From positions 1 through 10,464 of the forward strand of contig JAIDQW010000443.1 in assembly GCA_029062075.1 (NCBI GenBank): a stretch of DNA of 10,464 nucleotides, in the 5' to 3' direction. How positions within the stretch are numbered: the stretch's first letter is position 1; the number at the start of each line of letters is the position of its first letter. This DNA is from Paramuribaculum sp. Lineage in GTDB: Bacteria > Bacteroidota > Bacteroidia > Bacteroidales > Muribaculaceae. The translations under genes were made by a program, and so were the position numbers. Positions 1 through 7,800 of the stretch are shown here, one piece after another. The notes under the pieces were generated by a model that worked only from the letters and a program-made list of their open reading frames with translations, did not search any database and was not told the DNA's origin.

Positions 1-442
1 GAACAAGAATCATGAAGCCTCCGGTGAGCTGTCCTTTGAGTCCGCTGCCGAATAGTCCATCTATAATAAGTGTTGAGGTATTCATCTCCGGTAGCGAGAA
101 TTTACCTATGACCTCGGTGAAATCGATGCCGGGCGCAGTTGCAAGCAGTTTGTCACGGCATTCGCGGCAATCCCGGCTTAGAACATTTCCTCCTATGTTA
201 AGGAGATACACCGAGGGGCGATAGCCCTGGGAATAAAGGATTCGTGAAACCGCAAGTGCATCGGCACCGTTATTTCCGGGTCCGGCAAACACAATGACAG
301 GACGGTTGGGATTCCATCTTGCAGCTATTTCCGAAGCAACACCTTGTGCCACACGTTCAATGAGTTCAAGAGAACTTATTCCGTCGGTCTCTATAGTGCG
401 TCGGTCAATAGCGCGTATGTCTTCTGTGTTAAAAATCCTCAT
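1..442 (-). CDS. nnr: NAD(P)H-hydrate epimerase / repair enzyme Nnr, 5' part (runs off left edge)
   Basis: This is the N-terminal 147 codons of a leftward gene starting at ATG 442-440; the rest lies beyond the left edge. The translation begins MRIFNTEDIRAIDRRTIE and shows the YjeF N-terminal (Rossmann-like) fold. After the strand VIVFAGPG comes the nucleotide-binding turn GPGNNGADAL (residues 54-63, Asn57-Asn58, Asp61), then LIIDGLFGSGL (residues 125-135) with the conserved Asp128. In this family the domain epimerises R- and S-NAD(P)HX, the hydrated, inactive forms of NADH/NADPH. In most bacteria it is fused to an ADP/ATP-dependent NAD(P)HX dehydratase (YjeF C-terminal domain); whether that applies here cannot be seen. 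The turn is NNGADA rather than the commoner NNGGDG, a mild variant. The gene is divergent from hpt and has its own likely promoter (485-517). No Shine-Dalgarno sequence precedes the start, as is usual in Bacteroidota. The family call is strong; bifunctionality is inferred. Confidence 0.9.
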   Translation of the reverse strand, partial: MRIFNTEDIRAIDRRTIETDGISSLELIERVAQGVASEIAARWNPNRPVIVFAGPGNNGADALAVSRILYSQGYRPSVYLLNIGGNVLSRDCRECRDKLLATAPGIDFTEVIGKFSLPEMNTSTLIIDGLFGSGLKGQLTGGFMILV

Positions 443-484
443 AGGTGTGTGAAAACTGTTAGCTGGTTGTTTTTTTGATAAGCG

Positions 485-517
485 CAAAAATACTAAAAAT
501 CGGAATATTGTTGCGAA
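485..517 (-). promoter_or_regulatory. Putative Bacteroides-type promoter for nnr
   Basis: Read leftward, 492-485 is TATTTTTG, an exact match to the Bacteroidota -7 consensus TAnnTTTG. Twenty-one bases upstream, 517-514 reads TTCG, one mismatch from the -33 element TTTG. Transcription would start roughly at 475-480, giving a leader of about 35-40 bases before the nnr ATG at 442. The match, spacing and location fit the major sigma factor of this phylum. The -33 box is weak and no start site is measured. Confidence 0.5.
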
Positions 518-540
518 GGCAATATAAAAAATTGTAATTC

Positions 541-574
541 TTTAAACCCTGCATCTTTTTTTTGCGTAAATTTG
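541..574 (+). promoter_or_regulatory. Putative Bacteroides-type promoter for the hpt-adk-nudix-priA-tamB operon
   Basis: TAAATTTG at 567-574 matches the Bacteroidota -7 consensus TAnnTTTG exactly. TTTA at 541-544, 22 bases upstream, is one mismatch from the -33 TTTG box. The predicted start is near 580, giving a leader of about 50 bases before the hpt ATG at 629. No comparable gap exists in front of the next four genes, so this is the best candidate for driving all five. The leader is A/T-rich and I see no strong hairpin or riboswitch-like structure in it. Confidence 0.5.
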
Positions 575-628
575 CGTCAATTCGTGGTGATGTGTGAATA
601 ACACTGAATGTAATTTAGTATAATTCAA

Positions 629-1171
629 ATGACTCAGATATCATATAACGGACTAAAATTCAAACCGTTTATTTCATCGGTAAAGATTCAGGAGCGGGTA
701 AAGGATATCGCGGCGGAGATTTCGCGTGAATATGAGGGTAAAGTGCCACTCATAATATGCGTGCTCAACGGAGCTTTTCCCTTTGCGGCAGATATATTCC
801 GTAATCTTACTATTGATGCAGAAATCACCTTCATTCGGCTGAAAAGCTACAGCGGCACTTCCTCAACCGGTGCCGTGAAGGAGATAGCGGGATTGTCGGA
901 GGATATTGCCGGCCGCGATGTCATAGTGATAGAGGATATCATTGACACCGGTCGCACTATGGTTAAGCTTCTTGACGATTTGAAATCCAAGAATCCTGCA
1001 TCGCTGAAAGTTGCCACCCTGCTTCACAAGCCGGAAGTGTGCAAGGCAGACATTCATCCTGATTACATCGGATTTAATATACCGCCGGCGTTTATTATCG
1101 GTTATGGTCTCGATATAGACGGTCTTGCCAGAAATCTTCAGGATATCTGGGTGGTAGATGACAATGCTTAA
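629..1171 (+). CDS. hpt: Hypoxanthine phosphoribosyltransferase
   Basis: A cytoplasmic type I phosphoribosyltransferase of 180 residues, the usual length for bacterial Hpt. It joins hypoxanthine (often also guanine) to PRPP to make IMP (or GMP) in purine salvage. Visible motifs in order: LIICVLNGAF (41-50), the PPi-binding loop; LKSYSGTSSTG (71-81), the flexible loop with the conserved Ser-Tyr pair; VIVIEDIIDTGRT (98-110), the PRPP-binding signature with Glu102-Asp103 and Asp106-Thr-Gly; LLHKPE (131-136), whose Lys134 normally contacts the purine carbonyl; and FIIGYGLD (155-162), near the metal and base site. The ATG at 629 gives the normal family N-terminus; the bases before it are A/T-rich without a Shine-Dalgarno sequence. 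It is first in the rightward operon, 32 bases ahead of adk. Strict hypoxanthine versus guanine preference cannot be read from sequence. Confidence 0.95.
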   Translation: MTQISYNGLKFKPFISSVKIQERVKDIAAEISREYEGKVPLIICVLNGAFPFAADIFRNLTIDAEITFIRLKSYSGTSSTGAVKEIAGLSEDIAGRDVIVIEDIIDTGRTMVKLLDDLKSKNPASLKVATLLHKPEVCKADIHPDYIGFNIPPAFIIGYGLDIDGLARNLQDIWVVDDNA

Positions 1172-1203
1172 ATATAAATAGTGGATAAATAAATTCTGTG
1201 AAA

Positions 1204-1809
1204 ATGTTTAATATCGTGGTATTCGGGGCTCCGGGAAGTGGTAAAGGCACTCAGAGCGAAAAACTTATAGACAGATATAAGATTCATCATATTTCAACCG
1301 GAGAAGTTCTTCGCGGACATATTAAAAACAATACGGAGCTCGGCAAAATCGCTGCCGGATATATCGAAAAGGGTCAGCTCATTCCGGATGACCTTATGCT
1401 TGACATCCTTTCTCACGAACTGGACAATAATCCGCAAGCAGATGAAGGTGTTATTTTTGACGGTTTCCCTCGCACAATTCCTCAGGCTGTGGCTCTAAAT
1501 GAAATGCTCGGCAAGCGCGGTGAAAAGGTTGATGCCGTAATAGGGCTTGAGGTAGATGATGAGGAGTTGCTGGACAGAATGATTCAGCGCGGCAAGGCAA
1601 CCGGACGCGCTGATGATAACCCTGAAACCATAGCAAACCGCCTGAAAGTTTATCATTCCCAGACCATGCCGCTGCGCGATTTCTATATCAATGAGGGTAA
1701 ATATCACGCAATTGCCGGATCAGGTGAGATCAATGATATTTTTGAAAATATCTCTAAGGCACTTGATCCTTTGTACAAAGGAAAAGAAACAAAGACACCT
1801 ACAAAATAA
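1204..1809 (+). CDS. adk: Adenylate kinase (short-lid form)
   Basis: Cytoplasmic adenylate kinase, interconverting ATP + AMP and 2 ADP. The ATG at 1204 gives MFNIVVFGAPGSGKGTQSEK, the canonical N-terminus; a GTG two codons upstream (1198) is possible but less likely. The protein has 201 residues. Motifs: P-loop GAPGSGKGT (8-16), AMP-binding DGFPRT (86-91), and RGKATGRADDN (129-139), in which the LID is the short loop type. The zinc-finger-like LID insertion of long forms such as the E. coli enzyme is absent. The C-terminus carries a short Lys/Thr-rich tail (KGKETKTPTK) that probably lies beyond the catalytic fold. The stop codon is followed immediately, with no spacer, by the ATG of the Nudix gene, suggesting translational coupling. 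hpt followed by adk is a familiar pairing in Bacteroidales. Confidence 0.96.
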   Translation: MFNIVVFGAPGSGKGTQSEKLIDRYKIHHISTGEVLRGHIKNNTELGKIAAGYIEKGQLIPDDLMLDILSHELDNNPQADEGVIFDGFPRTIPQAVALNEMLGKRGEKVDAVIGLEVDDEELLDRMIQRGKATGRADDNPETIANRLKVYHSQTMPLRDFYINEGKYHAIAGSGEINDIFENISKALDPLYKGKETKTPTK

Positions 1810-2388
1810 ATGAAATATACTCCGGATAATTCTAAAAAATGGAAGGTGCTCGCAAGTGAGTATCTTTTCAAACGCCCTTGGCTTACCGCCAGACGTGACA
1901 CAGTGCAACTTCCTGATGGAAGGGTAAATCCCGAATTTTACATTCTCGAATACCCGGCATGGATAAATGTCATTGCACGTACGCCTGAGGGAATGTATGT
2001 GATGGTGGAGCAGTACCGTCACGGTCTCGGTGAAGTGGGTATAGAATTATGCGCCGGAGTGGTCGAGGATGGGGAGGAACCTGAAGTGGCTGCCCGCCGC
2101 GAGCTTGAAGAGGAGACCGGATATACCGGTGGTGAATGGGAGCTCGGAATGGTGCTGAGTGGCAATCCGAGTGTAACCAGTAATCTTACTTACTGCTTTA
2201 TAGCCCGTGGCGTAACCCTAACATCTTCCCAGCATCTTGATGCCAATGAGGATATAACAGTTAAGTTGCTTACAGAGGAGGAACTGCTTGAAATTATGCG
2301 TGATGATGTGATGAAGCAGGCGCTTATGGTTGCTCCGCTCTGGAGATATTTCGCGCTTGGGCTGAATAAAAAGCAGGAGCCGGAATGA
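1810..2388 (+). CDS. Nudix hydrolase, ADP-ribose pyrophosphatase-like
   Basis: A 192-residue Nudix protein with a perfect Nudix box, G-x5-E-x7-REUxEExGU, at residues 83-105: Gly83, Glu89, then RELEEETGY at 97-105. The box glutamates bind Mg2+ or Mn2+. The N-terminal stretch WKVLASEYLFKRPWLTARRDTVQLPDG (11-37) resembles the beta-strand dimerisation region of ADP-ribose pyrophosphatases. VMVEQYRHG (64-72) matches the VrQYRxG element that precedes the box in that group. Probable reaction: hydrolysis of ADP-ribose or a related nucleoside diphosphate sugar to AMP plus a sugar phosphate. Two deviations make the substrate uncertain: ELCAG (79-83) where classical members have ELPAG, and SGNPSVTSNLTY (117-128) where they have a loop like SPGFSNE. 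The gene begins directly at the adk stop and its stop overlaps the priA start by four bases (ATGA), so it is tightly co-translated. Fold certain; exact substrate not. Confidence 0.88.
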   Translation: MKYTPDNSKKWKVLASEYLFKRPWLTARRDTVQLPDGRVNPEFYILEYPAWINVIARTPEGMYVMVEQYRHGLGEVGIELCAGVVEDGEEPEVAARRELEEETGYTGGEWELGMVLSGNPSVTSNLTYCFIARGVTLTSSQHLDANEDITVKLLTEEELLEIMRDDVMKQALMVAPLWRYFALGLNKKQEPE

Positions 2389-4865
2389 TGCGATACGCGG
2401 AGGTTGTCCTCCCACTGCCGCTGCAAGGCACATTTACATATATGGTGCCGATGGATATGAGCTCACGGGTGCGTGCAGGCTCACGGGTGGTGGTGCCTTT
2501 CGGTAGAAAAAAATATTACACCGGAATAGTCAGGAATCTCACCGATGTTGCTCCCGGTAATTTTGAGGTCAAAGAGATCGGATTGCTTCTTGATGACGGT
2601 GTGCCGGTTGTGAAACGCCCTCAGATGCAATTCTGGGAGTGGGTTGCGGAATACTATCTGTGCGGGGTGGGGGATGTTTATAAAGCCGCAGTGCCCGCAG
2701 GGTTAAAGATAGAGAGTGAGACTTTTATAGAGATTGCACCTGATTACCGTGAGGCTGTTGAAGAGGTGTTGTCCGAGCGCGAATCGATGATAGTGCAGGC
2801 TCTTGACCATGCCGGCAAGCCGGTGTCGGTTGCCGATGTGGAGAAAATGACCGGTCTGAAAGGTGTTGGTGCATCTGTAGGGCCGCTGCTCGCCAAAGGA
2901 GCTGTGATTATTTCTGAAAAACTGGTTGAGAGATACACCCCCAAGCGGATACGTTGCGTCAGGCTTAACTGCGAGCCGGGTGACAAAGATGCGATTCACA
3001 AAATGTTTGAATCGGTGCATGGAGCTCCCAAACAGGAAAAGGCTCTGCTCGCGCTTATTGAACTGAGTGATTTTAACCGTGGCGAGAGCAAGGAGGTGAC
3101 CGTTTCCTCGCTCAAGGAGCGTGCTGATGTGTCGCCTGCAATTCTCACGGCTATGGCTCAAAAAGGTATAGTGGAGTTTTATCATCGTGAGATTAACCGA
3201 TTCAAATATAATGGTCTGCCGGTAATTTCTCCGCCACAGTTGAGCGAAGCTCAGTCGGTAGCTCTCGATGAGGTGCACAGGTCATGGATGAATAATGCGG
3301 TGACTCTGCTGCATGGGGTAACCTCAAGCGGCAAAACGGAGATATATCTTCATCTGATGGATTTTGTGCTGAGACAAGGGCGACAGGTACTTTTCCTTGT
3401 TCCGGAAATAGCTCTGACAACCCAGCTCACAGCAAGAATTCAAAGAGTGTTCGGTGATAAAGTGATTGTGTATCACTCAAAGTTCTCCGACAATGAAAGG
3501 GTGGATATCTGGAAAAAATTGCTTGACGAAACAGAGCCATGCATTGTTATTGGTGCAAGGTCGGCGATTTTTCTACCGTTTGAGAATCTCGGGCTCATAA
3601 TTGTGGATGAGGAGCACGATAGCTCCTATAAGCAGACAGAGCCGGCACCGAGATATAATGCCAGGGATGCGGCGATGGTGCTGGCAAGGATGCATGGTGC
3701 CAAGGTGCTTCTCGGTAGTGCGACCCCGGCAGTTGATACTTATTATAAAGCGGTTACAGGTAAATATGGTCTGGTATCCCTAACCGAGCGTTTCGGCAAT
3801 GCCGTCATGCCTGAAATAGAGATTATCGACACAAACCGCGAGCGTCAGAAAGGTCAGATGACAGGCGCGATTGCTGCTCAGAGCCGCGACAATATAAATG
3901 CAGCTTTGAAAAGGGGAGAACAAGGCATAGTGTTTATAAACCGGAGAGGGTTCGCACCTGTGGCAATGTGTTCCAGATGCGGTTATACTCCGAGGTGTGA
4001 ACGCTGCGATGTAGCACTCACATATCATAAGAGCATAGACACTCTGGTGTGTCACTACTGCGGGTCGAAGTATCCTCTACATGTAACCTGTCCCGCTTGC
4101 AAGGAGCCTGCTGTCAAGGTGGTGGGCTACGGTACGGAGAGAGTTGAGGAGGAGATTGAGAATGAATGGAAAGGTGTCAATGTAGCTCGTATGGATCTCG
4201 ATTCCACCAGAGCGAAGGATGGTCATGCGGGAATAATCGATGATTTTTCAAACGGTAAATCCCGGCTGCTTGTCGGCACCCAGATGGTGACAAAAGGTCT
4301 TGATTTCGGAGGAGTAGGCGCGGTTGTTGTTCTCAACTCCGATGCGTTGGTAAATTCTCCGGATTTCAGAAGTGCCGAGCGAGCGTTCAACACCATCTCT
4401 CAGGTATCGGGTAGAGCCGGAAGAAGGGGTAATACGAGCGCAGCGAAAGTAACTGTGCAGACCACCCAACCGAATCATCCGGTTTATCCTTTTATAGCCG
4501 GGCATGATTATACCGGCTTTTTCAACTACGAGATAGAGCAGCGTAAGACGCATTTATATCCCCCGTTTACACGACTGATACATATTTATATAAAGCATAG
4601 AGACAGCCGCACCGCCGACAATATCGCGGCAGCTTATGTTCAGCGGCTACGCACCCTGTTCGGCAATAGGGTTCTGGGTCCTCAGACCCCGGCGGTGAGC
4701 AGAATCCAGTCGCTTTATATTCGCAAGATAATGCTTAAGGTAGAGGTAGAAGCTTCGATGAAGAAGGTGAGGGAGATACTACGGAAAGTATTTTTGGAAT
4801 TCCATGAATCATCCCTGTCCGGCATACGTTCCGCTGTTGTATATTATGATGTTGATCCTTGTTGA
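2385..4865 (+). CDS. priA: Primosomal protein N' (replication restart helicase PriA)
   Basis: PriA binds abandoned replication forks, unwinds lagging-strand DNA 3' to 5' and starts reloading of the replicative helicase. The protein is 826 residues, or 825 if the second of two tandem ATGs (2388) is used; both lie at the overlapping nudix stop. In order: the 3'-end DNA-binding domain at roughly 1-100 (YAEVVLPLPLQGTFTY near the start); a winged-helix-like region to about 270; Walker A GVTSSGKTE (from 311); Walker B DEEH (408-411); GTQMVTKGLDF (631-641, motif V); QVSGRAGRRG (from 673, motif VI). The PriA hallmark is the inserted zinc module: eight cysteines at 529, 532, 538, 541, 556, 559, 569 and 572 make two four-Cys zinc sites, all intact. 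The C-terminal domain follows, and the length is typical for Bacteroidota. tamB starts 19 bases after the stop. The protein appears complete and functional. Confidence 0.96.
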   Translation: MMRYAEVVLPLPLQGTFTYMVPMDMSSRVRAGSRVVVPFGRKKYYTGIVRNLTDVAPGNFEVKEIGLLLDDGVPVVKRPQMQFWEWVAEYYLCGVGDVYKAAVPAGLKIESETFIEIAPDYREAVEEVLSERESMIVQALDHAGKPVSVADVEKMTGLKGVGASVGPLLAKGAVIISEKLVERYTPKRIRCVRLNCEPGDKDAIHKMFESVHGAPKQEKALLALIELSDFNRGESKEVTVSSLKERADVSPAILTAMAQKGIVEFYHREINRFKYNGLPVISPPQLSEAQSVALDEVHRSWMNNAVTLLHGVTSSGKTEIYLHLMDFVLRQGRQVLFLVPEIALTTQLTARIQRVFGDKVIVYHSKFSDNERVDIWKKLLDETEPCIVIGARSAIFLPFENLGLIIVDEEHDSSYKQTEPAPRYNARDAAMVLARMHGAKVLLGSATPAVDTYYKAVTGKYGLVSLTERFGNAVMPEIEIIDTNRERQKGQMTGAIAAQSRDNINAALKRGEQGIVFINRRGFAPVAMCSRCGYTPRCERCDVALTYHKSIDTLVCHYCGSKYPLHVTCPACKEPAVKVVGYGTERVEEEIENEWKGVNVARMDLDSTRAKDGHAGIIDDFSNGKSRLLVGTQMVTKGLDFGGVGAVVVLNSDALVNSPDFRSAERAFNTISQVSGRAGRRGNTSAAKVTVQTTQPNHPVYPFIAGHDYTGFFNYEIEQRKTHLYPPFTRLIHIYIKHRDSRTADNIAAAYVQRLRTLFGNRVLGPQTPAVSRIQSLYIRKIMLKVEVEASMKKVREILRKVFLEFHESSLSGIRSAVVYYDVDPC

Positions 4866-4884
4866 ACTGAGAAGATAACCGGTT

Positions 4885-7800
4885 ATGAAGCGGGTATATA
4901 AGTCATTCAGGGCATTGCTGGTGGTATCGCTTGTGTTGGCGGTGCTCATACCGGCAGGTCTTTATGTGGCTTTCTCTATCCCCTCGGTTCAGAATTCCAT
5001 AAGGGTAAAAGCTGAAAAGGAACTCACCGCTCTGCTTGGCATGAATATCAGCATTGATGCTGTGAATATAGCTCCGTTCAGCAGGCTGACTCTCAGGCGG
5101 GTGTCTTTGACCGACTCATTGGGCGATACCGTTGCGAGCATCGACAGGCTTGGGGTGGGAGTGAGTATTCCTCGCCTTATTGTAAAGCGTCGCCTCGTTT
5201 TCAATTACGCTGAAATTATCGGTCTTGATGCAAAACTTTGGCGCGAAACACCTACCTCGCCGCTAAATATTCAGCCGATGATTGATGCGCTTGCGCCGAA
5301 AGACAAGAATAAGGCTCCAGCAAAATTTGATTTCAGAGTCAACACTGTAGTCATTCGCCGGAGCAGCCTCAGTTATGATGTAGGCAATGGGGTACCGGAT
5401 TCCTCGCGGTTTGATAAGAATCACATGCATATCACTGATTTGCGTGCGGATTTAAGATTGCCCAGAATAGCCAACAATAATTTCCGTGTGGTGCTCAAGC
5501 GACTTGCTCTGTCCGAGAGGTCAGGCTTTACTCTGAAAGGTCTTGACGGCACTTTCGTGGTTACAGATACAGCAGCTTCGGTAAACGGTCTGGATGTTTC
5601 GTTGCCCAACACCAATCTGGCATTTGAGGATATCCGGTTTACATATCCTTCGCTTGAAAAGCTTAAAGAGAATTTATCAGCCCAACCTGTGAGAGTGGAG
5701 ATAAAACCGGAATCATATATCACTTTGTCTGATTTGAAATCTTTTGTGCCTGAGCTGCAGAGTCTTTCAATGCCTCTCGATGTAAATCTCTCTGTGAACG
5801 GCACATTAGGTGAAATAGAAATCAAGGCACTTGAAATAGAGGATAAATCGGAGAATTTGTGGCTTAGAGGCGATGCCACCATATATAATCTGGTGGATTC
5901 CCGACCGGCGGAATTTACTGTTCCGCGTTTTGGAATAGGTTGTAAAAGCTCTGAATTGATAAAAATACTTGGAGATTTCTCAACCTTGTCCCGCAGTGCC
6001 GAAAGGATGATATCCAATCTCGGCAATATCGATATTCTCGGAGAGTGCGCCATGAACTCCACTTCTGCCCACTGCTCGGCGACTGTCATTACTGATGCCG
6101 GGGCTGTAACCGCCGGAGTAAAAGCATCAGTATCCTCGGGAAATATCAGCGGATTTGACTATTCCGTTGATTTGGATAATATTAACGGGGAGTTGCTGTT
6201 TGATTCAACAACAACAGCTCTCGGTAAGGTGGGAATCTTAACGGCTTCTGTTACAGGTACTGGACGCCGTGCAGGAAACAAATTAGCAGGTAACGCCAAC
6301 CTGACTATTGAGTCTGCGGAGTATGCAGGACACACATTCAGCAATATTACGGCAGCCCTCAGCCATGACGGTACTTCCTATCAGGGAAAAGTTCTGTCTG
6401 ATAATCCGGATTTCTCGTTCAGTATAGATGCTGATTACTCCGCTGTAAGGAATATGAAATATTTATCCACCGCCTTTGCTATCAATGAATTGTCACCCGG
6501 GTTGTTTAGTGTTAAAAATAACATTGCGGACAAGGTTGTGTCCGGTGCGGGTAATATTGACCTGCAATGGTTTGACATTGATGATGTGGAAGGACATGTG
6601 GATGTGGAAAAGATTCAGATTGCGGATGCCTCAGGAAATGTGACAGATTTCGGCAATATATCTATTGTGGCGGATAACGGAAACGACAAGCGCTCACTGT
6701 CGCTGAAAAGTAATATTGCAGACGCCCTGCTGACCGGTAACTATCGGTTTTCAACATTAGCACAGTCGGCAAGAGCACTTGCTTCGGAACTTTTACCGCA
6801 ACTGGTCACCGCGCCCAGTCATTCATCCACCGCCGGTGACAGTATAGGTTTCGTCGTGGATATAAAGACGACCGAACCGCTTAATTCGCTGATTAACTTG
6901 CCTGTAAAGGTGATATATCCGGTTAATATCACAGGGGCGTTTGTCTCTGCGGCAAAAGATTTCCGCCTCACTGTAGATGCGCCCTATCTTCAGCAGGGAA
7001 ACAGGCTGCTTGAAAGCACAACAATAGCTGTGCTGGTAAGCGATGATGAAGCTTCGGGAAAACCGCGCGGAAGCGCTTATCTCACAACAGTCTATCCTAC
7101 GAAGAAGGGAGATATGACGCTGGATGGAACGGTATTTGCCACCAATAATCATGTTGATACCCAACTGGACTGGAAGGTGGCAAGAGACCGTGATTTCAGC
7201 GGATCCGTGTCGCTGTCAACAACATTCGAGTTTGATTCAATCACAAATAAGCGCGCAACTCTTATTGATATCAATCCCGGCAAACTGGTGTTCAATGACA
7301 CCGCATGGACCATATCGCCCTCCAAAATCAATATCACTCCCGGAAATATCTCTGTGTCAGACTTCCGCATAGGCAGAGGCAATCAGTATCTTTATGCCAA
7401 CGGAACCGCCTCGGCGGATGAGAAAGATAAAATAGATGTGGCTCTGAGAGGAGTCAGTCTCGACTATGTGTTTGAAACGCTTGACATACAGACAGCCATG
7501 TTTGGCGGAGTGGCTTCAGGCGACATAACGGCTGCGGGTCTATTCTCCCCTCAGCCTCTGTTATATACCGATAATCTGGATGTTAAAGCCCTGTCCTACA
7601 ATCATTCGCTGATGGGCGACACCAAGATAAAAAGCCGATGGGACAATGCGACAGAGGCTGTGGTGATTGATGCTGTGGTCAATCAACCTAACGGATGCAG
7701 CAGCAAGATTGACGGTAAGATAATGCCTATGGCAGACTCGCTTGACATGTACTTTGACGCCGATAAGATTGAGGTGGGATTCATGAAGCCGTTCATGGCG

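Noticed and set aside
12..224. 70-codon + strand open frame over nnr
   Set aside because: Antisense to the clear Nnr N-terminal domain; low-complexity Ser/Pro translation.
2461..2489. 11-base direct repeat GCTCACGGGTG (2461-2471 and 2479-2489)
   Set aside because: Two copies only, in frame, encoding SRV...SRV within the conserved PriA N-terminal domain; most simply chance codon reuse.
2558..2565. TAATTTTG, a -7-like match inside priA
   Set aside because: No -33 box at the right spacing and located mid-gene in conserved coding sequence.
2703..3278. 191-codon open frame on the minus strand inside priA
   Set aside because: Antisense to the conserved PriA frame, rich in His/Arg/Leu, with no family resemblance and no promoter of its own that I can see.
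4877..4884. AACCGGTT palindrome immediately before the tamB start
   Set aside because: Eight bases, single copy, no partner sites; expected by chance in a window this size.
5421..6089. 222-codon open frame on the minus strand inside tamB
   Set aside because: Translation is Ser/Arg-rich without recognisable motifs and lies antisense to a strongly supported TamB gene; it is a composition shadow.
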